Shown in pieces: positions 60,980-64,000 of a stretch of DNA of 64,000 nucleotides. How positions within the stretch are numbered: position 1 is the stretch's first letter; each line of letters opens with the position of its first letter. The position numbers were made by a program, and so were the translations under genes. Below the pieces are notes generated by a model. That model worked only from the letters and a program-made list of their open reading frames with translations, made no database searches and was not told the origin of the DNA. The DNA comes from Acidobacteriota bacterium (GTDB lineage: Bacteria; Acidobacteriota; Terriglobia; Bryobacterales; UBA6623): the NCBI GenBank assembly GCA_016125275.1, contig WGMB01000018.1, forward strand, positions 333,559 through 397,558, written 5' to 3'.

Positions 60980-61936
60980 CTAGACGCCCGCGTAGACAAG
61001 CGCAGTGAATGTCGCGGGATTGATCAGAAACTGACCCCATTTGGCGTCAAACGCCGCCGTGGGTTTGGCGGCAACGGTCTGCTCCAACGTTCGGCCTTGT
61101 TTCTTCAGCGCTGCCACGCCTGAGCGAACCGTAACGAGCATGTCACGAAAGGCAACAACATCCGCCCTGCGGCCGACGGGTCCGTGGCCTGGGATCACCA
61201 TCATCTTCTCCGTAATCAGACGAAGATTCGCTTCCGCCGCCTGAATCTGTCTGTCGATGCTGCCGCCGGTCGAGTAGTCGATAAATGGGTAGTCGTCGTT
61301 CCACCAGGTGTCGCCCACGTGGATTACATCGGCCTCCGTGAAGTGGACGTAGATGTCGCTATCAGTATGAGCCGGCCCGTAGTACTTCAAAACCAGCTTC
61401 GTGCTGTTTCGCTCCATTTCATGGCTGGAGGCGAATTCAGTGGACGGGATTGCGCCAGGAGGAGCTGGCGGGAATGTCCAATTCCAGCCTTCAACACGGG
61501 TATTTACTGAGAGACGCTTGCGAACATTCTCGTGAGCGGTGATCGAGGCCCCGGCGGCTTGCAGCCACTCGTTGCCGTCTGTATGGTCCATGTGCCAATG
61601 GGTATTCACCAGGTGCTTGATAGGGTCCGCGTTGAGGGATGCCAACGCATCTGCAATCGCCGGCCGCGAAACTGAGAAGCCGGCATCAACGAGCAGTTTC
61701 CCGTCTCTGCCCGTCAACACGGCGATGTTGCCGCCAGACCCTTCCAACACAGAGACGTTCCGCCGTAACGGGCGGACCGTGATCTTGGCATTGGCGGCTG
61801 CGTTGATCATGGTCGGAACGACGCCCTTGTCTTCCGCACATGGAGCCCGCCGTGTCAGCACCGTTGCTCCGACCGAGAGACCAGCAAAGGCGAGAAGACG
61901 ACGGCGTGAAATTTCTTTCGGTTGTGCGTGCGTCAT
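60980..61936 (-). CDS. Tat-exported metallo-beta-lactamase-fold hydrolase
   Basis: A 318-residue protein with a Tat leader ([19 protein letters not shown]). The zinc motif HWHMDH (His113, His115, Asp117, His118) is followed by further ligands in [15 protein letters not shown] and [14 protein letters not shown]. The family covers many hydrolases and quinoprotein-relay proteins, and the exact substrate is unknown. It heads the leftward operon with the chloroperoxidase-like and XapX genes and is divergent from the AraC regulator, 623 bp away. Confidence 0.88.
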   Translation of the reverse strand: MTHAQPKEISRRRLLAFAGLSVGATVLTRRAPCAEDKGVVPTMINAAANAKITVRPLRRNVSVLEGSGGNIAVLTGRDGKLLVDAGFSVSRPAIADALASLNADPIKHLVNTHWHMDHTDGNEWLQAAGASITAHENVRKRLSVNTRVEGWNWTFPPAPPGAIPSTEFASSHEMERNSTKLVLKYYGPAHTDSDIYVHFTEADVIHVGDTWWNDDYPFIDYSTGGSIDRQIQAAEANLRLITEKMMVIPGHGPVGRRADVVAFRDMLVTVRSGVAALKKQGRTLEQTVAAKPTAAFDAKWGQFLINPATFTALVYAGV

Positions 61937-62559
61937 TTTTCACTTCGCTGCCGTACTTCTGCACGGAAAGTCTGTTTCGCCGTGTCAACTTGGCCCGGTC
62001 GGCCAGAATCTTTGGGGCAACGATACGTGAATCAGGGGACTAGGGATTTCTGAAAAGTGCGGTTTTGCGAGATTCCGCCGAGACTTCTTCGTTACGGTCG
62101 ATGCACGCGGATCGCGCAGCTTGCCTGTGGCGCACGAGGGGATGGCGCCGGCGTTCGAGGCGCTCGCCGGAGCGCCGCCGCAAGCGTCGCCGGCTCCGCG
62201 GGGGAACAGGCCGACGGCGCAGACGAAGCCGACGCCGTCCCCCCCTCCCCTTGGCGGCGGATTCCGACGGCCCAGAAGCAGTGGCGGGCCGACGGATCCC
62301 ACGACGCGCCGGCTTCCGGCGCGCTGTGGAAATGCCGGGGCCCTCGAATCGTGACAGACTTCTCGTTCGGCCTTGACAACTGATAAGCTCAGGCGACAGG
62401 CTGCAAGATCCACGAGCGGGTCCCAACGGAACGAAGTCTCCCCGGTCAACCGACGGGCTCCGGCGCCCCTCTCGCGACGGCCCCACGGGTTTGTGGCCTT
62501 CCCGCCGTGTACGCGGGAGCAGCACATCGATAAGACTCAATTCACCGGAGGAGAACAAG
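61937..62559. other. Intergenic region between the metallo-hydrolase and the AraC gene
   Basis: No convincing gene is seen on either strand. Part of it (about 62060-62350) is G+C-rich with long open frames on both strands, unlike the flanking island, and could be a degraded mobile-element remnant. The promoter of the metallo-hydrolase operon (left) and of the AraC gene (right) must lie here, but no clear boxes were assigned. Confidence 0.4.
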
Positions 62560-63519
62560 ATGGCAGGCGCCGTTTCCGCTGCAATCGACGGTCTTCCCGC
62601 CCACCCCACAGGAGCGCATAGCCGGTCCGGATCGTCCTCTCCGCTTCTCGCTCTCGCCCCAGGGCCCACGAGAATCGTCAAATCGAGCTCAGGTCTGACG
62701 TGGCGAGGCATCCTTATCGAGAAGCATTTGAGTTCACCCGGAGAACGCAGAAGTACATCGATCAATCACCACGTTCTTTCTATGACAACGGGTTCCTCCT
62801 CTCGATTCGAGTATCGTAGGCCATCGGGCGAGTTTCTGGTCTGTGTGAATCGTCCGGGATCAATCATGGTCACCCCGATCGGCCCTGTGCCGGACATGCG
62901 GTTCCACGAGCGCTCGGAATTTATACATTGTGCGCTGGAAGACACGCTCACTCACGATGTCCTCCATGATTTGGAGCCCGCAATCCCCCAGCCTGTATTC
63001 CGATCAGGGATTCAGGACAAGGGGATACAATGCATCCTCGAATTGCTGATTGAAGAGCTCGACGCCCCATTTCCCCTGGGCAGACTCTACGTCGATTCAC
63101 TCGCGCAGGCGCTCGCAACGCGGTATGTCCTGATGGAGTACGCACTGGCCCGTCGTAGAACGTCCGAAGCAGCGGGGTTGGCCCCACGTGTTCTGACTCG
63201 CGTATTAGGGAAGATCGAAGCGCACCTTGATGCTGATCTGAGCCTTCAAGCTCTCGCGGACGAGAGCGGTTACAGCCGAGCCCACTTCCTTCGTCTTTTC
63301 CGGTTGGCAACAGGCGTGACGCCCCATCAATATATCTTAAGCCTTCGTCTGAAACGGGCGCAGGACCAACTAAAGCAGAGCGATGCGAGCATAAGTGACG
63401 TCGCACTTTCCTGTGGGTTTTCAAGTCAATCGCACATGACCAGCTTGTTTCGTCGGCGATTGGAGATGACGCCTGGCGAGTTCCGACGTCACGGCGAACA
63501 CTCGACCGGCAACGACTGA
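62560..63519 (+). CDS. AraC-family transcriptional regulator
   Basis: A 319-residue regulator. The C-terminal ~100 residues carry two helix-turn-helix units: LQALADESGYSRAHFLRLFR and ISDVALSCGFSSQSHMTSLF, then FRRRLEMTPGEFRRH. The N-terminal part is a probable ligand domain of the AraC type. ATG 62560 is chosen because GGAGGAG lies 6 nt before it. The codon and base use fit the low-G+C island. It is likely the regulator of the divergent metallo-hydrolase/chloroperoxidase operon, though no operator was identified. Confidence 0.9.
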   Translation: MAGAVSAAIDGLPAHPTGAHSRSGSSSPLLALAPGPTRIVKSSSGLTWRGILIEKHLSSPGERRSTSINHHVLSMTTGSSSRFEYRRPSGEFLVCVNRPGSIMVTPIGPVPDMRFHERSEFIHCALEDTLTHDVLHDLEPAIPQPVFRSGIQDKGIQCILELLIEELDAPFPLGRLYVDSLAQALATRYVLMEYALARRRTSEAAGLAPRVLTRVLGKIEAHLDADLSLQALADESGYSRAHFLRLFRLATGVTPHQYILSLRLKRAQDQLKQSDASISDVALSCGFSSQSHMTSLFRRRLEMTPGEFRRHGEHSTGND

Positions 63520-63867
63520 GCGCCAGCCGATCACGAGAGAGGCCCACACGTATACCCGCGGAGACCGGGCCAGACTCGAGGACAACAGGGGAAGGCAAAA
63601 GGGGACAACACCCTTTTTCAATAACGTCGTACAGGACGCCCAGCGACAACACGCGAGCCCTGCGAGGCATATCCGCATCGCCCCCTCATTCCTCCCTTCG
63701 CCCGTCAATGCTCGAGGCTGTCCCTGGGGTACTGCGGGGTTACCGACGTGCGCTTCGCATGGATGTCACAACTTTTCCGCATTTATTCAGTATGAGTTGC
63801 ATGGGGCGCCCCCCGTGGGCGAGACAACAAAAAGCGGGACACAGGTTGATTTGACGTGGCGCGCGCA
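63520..63867. other. Intergenic region without a recognised gene
   Basis: About 350 bp between the AraC gene and the IS3 remnant. No coding region stands out. The A+T-rich portion near 63760-63800 (TCACAACTTTTCCGCATTTA) may include the end of the insertion sequence. Confidence 0.4.
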
Positions 63868-64000
63868 TCATAGCGCGGTCGTCGCCTTCGCCGCGACCGC
63901 GAAGCGGTAGGGCGGGTTGCGCGGGCCCGGGCCCGCGCAACCCGGCGTCAGCTCCCGCTCAAACTCTTCCGGCGGCACGTAGCCCAGCGACGAATGCAGC
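63868..64000 (-). mobile_element. C-terminal end of an IS3-family transposase (OrfB), truncated by the window
   Basis: Read leftwards, the frame ends in LHSSLGYVPPEEFERELTPG and continues to a TGA at 63868-63870. H-S-S-L-G-Y-x-x-P-x-x-F is the hallmark of the IS3-family integrase domain just before its C-terminus. Only about 43 residues are present. The final ~25 residues are an unusual Gly/Pro/Arg-rich tail. It indicates an insertion sequence at the right edge of the accessory region. Confidence 0.8.

Larger units (their letters stand above)
58430..64000. other. Accessory region with lower G+C content
   Basis: From about 58.43 kb the base composition visibly falls relative to the rest of the window, with many A/T-containing stretches such as those around 62760-62830 and 63400-63440. 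The genes here (SDR, DUF302, XapX, chloroperoxidase-like hydrolase, Tat-type metallo-hydrolase, AraC regulator, IS3 remnant) are typical accessory functions and do not continue the pattern upstream. The region ends in a truncated IS3-type transposase. The left boundary is an estimate, and no flanking direct repeat was found. Confidence 0.55.

Noticed and set aside
61985..62527. Leftward frame of about 180 codons in the AraC-metallo-hydrolase gap
   Set aside because: Composition is erratic and no domain is seen, so it is described as intergenic or remnant.
63740..63940. 66-codon leftward frame overlapping the IS3 remnant
   Set aside because: The IS3 motif lies in a different phase (LHSSLGYVPPEEFE), so this frame is not the transposase.

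Overview
The window is a G+C-rich bacterial chromosome segment (about two thirds G+C by eye), densely packed, with many ATGA/TTGA/GTGA gene overlaps and several TTG starts. The gene content suggests an Acidobacteriota member of the Solibacter/Bryobacter type: a membrane protein ending in a domain resembling TIGR03437 (first described in Solibacter), a Tat-exported Gfo/Idh/MocA oxidoreductase, a tandem DUF1080 protein, a mycobacterial-type succinate dehydrogenase membrane subunit and an atypical Nramp protein. This placement is inference; the window holds no rRNA or phylogenetic marker set.

Layout. 1-5.5 kb: 5' part of sdhA and its membrane anchor, a HAD hydrolase divergent from an inositol-monophosphatase-like gene, a cupin, and an ECF sigma/anti-sigma/Spy-like operon. 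5.6-12.7 kb: sugar metabolism (Gfo/Idh/MocA, Nramp-like transporter, DUF1080, Uma2, SDR, zinc alcohol dehydrogenase, KduD-like SDR). 12.75-17.6 kb: pgsA, then a translationally coupled three-gene unit (methyltransferase with beta-domain tail, membrane protein with TIGR03437-like tail, secreted TIM-barrel protein). 17.6-24.8 kb: phosphoglucose isomerase-like protein, a 45-residue membrane protein, rph-rdgB-rpe-bamD, a response regulator, yajQ and a hydrolase. 24.8-37.7 kb: dienelactone hydrolase, acetoacetyl-CoA synthetase, uvrA, tRNA-Arg(CCG), a five-PAS hybrid kinase, a Tat-type hypothetical and a phytase-like esterase.

37.7-40.1 kb holds two adjacent genes unlike their surroundings: a protein with an NS2-like nuclease motif and a 432-residue protein with repetitive Gly/Ala-rich beta segments. 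I consider this the best candidate for an undescribed (effector or toxin-like) system. 40.3-46.8 kb is a complete TetR-adaptor-RND-TolC efflux operon with a clear operator/promoter and a probably leaderless tetR start. 46.9-58.4 kb: beta-lactamase-like hydrolase, pncB, PQQ-repeat/EF-hand protein, a MocR regulator divergent from cupin-DoxX-AhpD genes, lysS, a HicBA toxin-antitoxin pair, a LolC/E permease, a small membrane protein and a pentapeptide-repeat protein.

From about 58.43 kb to the end, base composition drops visibly and the genes are accessory: SDR, DUF302, XapX, chloroperoxidase-like hydrolase, Tat-type metallo-beta-lactamase-fold hydrolase, divergent AraC regulator, then a truncated IS3-type transposase end. 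This looks like a horizontally acquired detoxification/stress cassette bordered by an insertion sequence.
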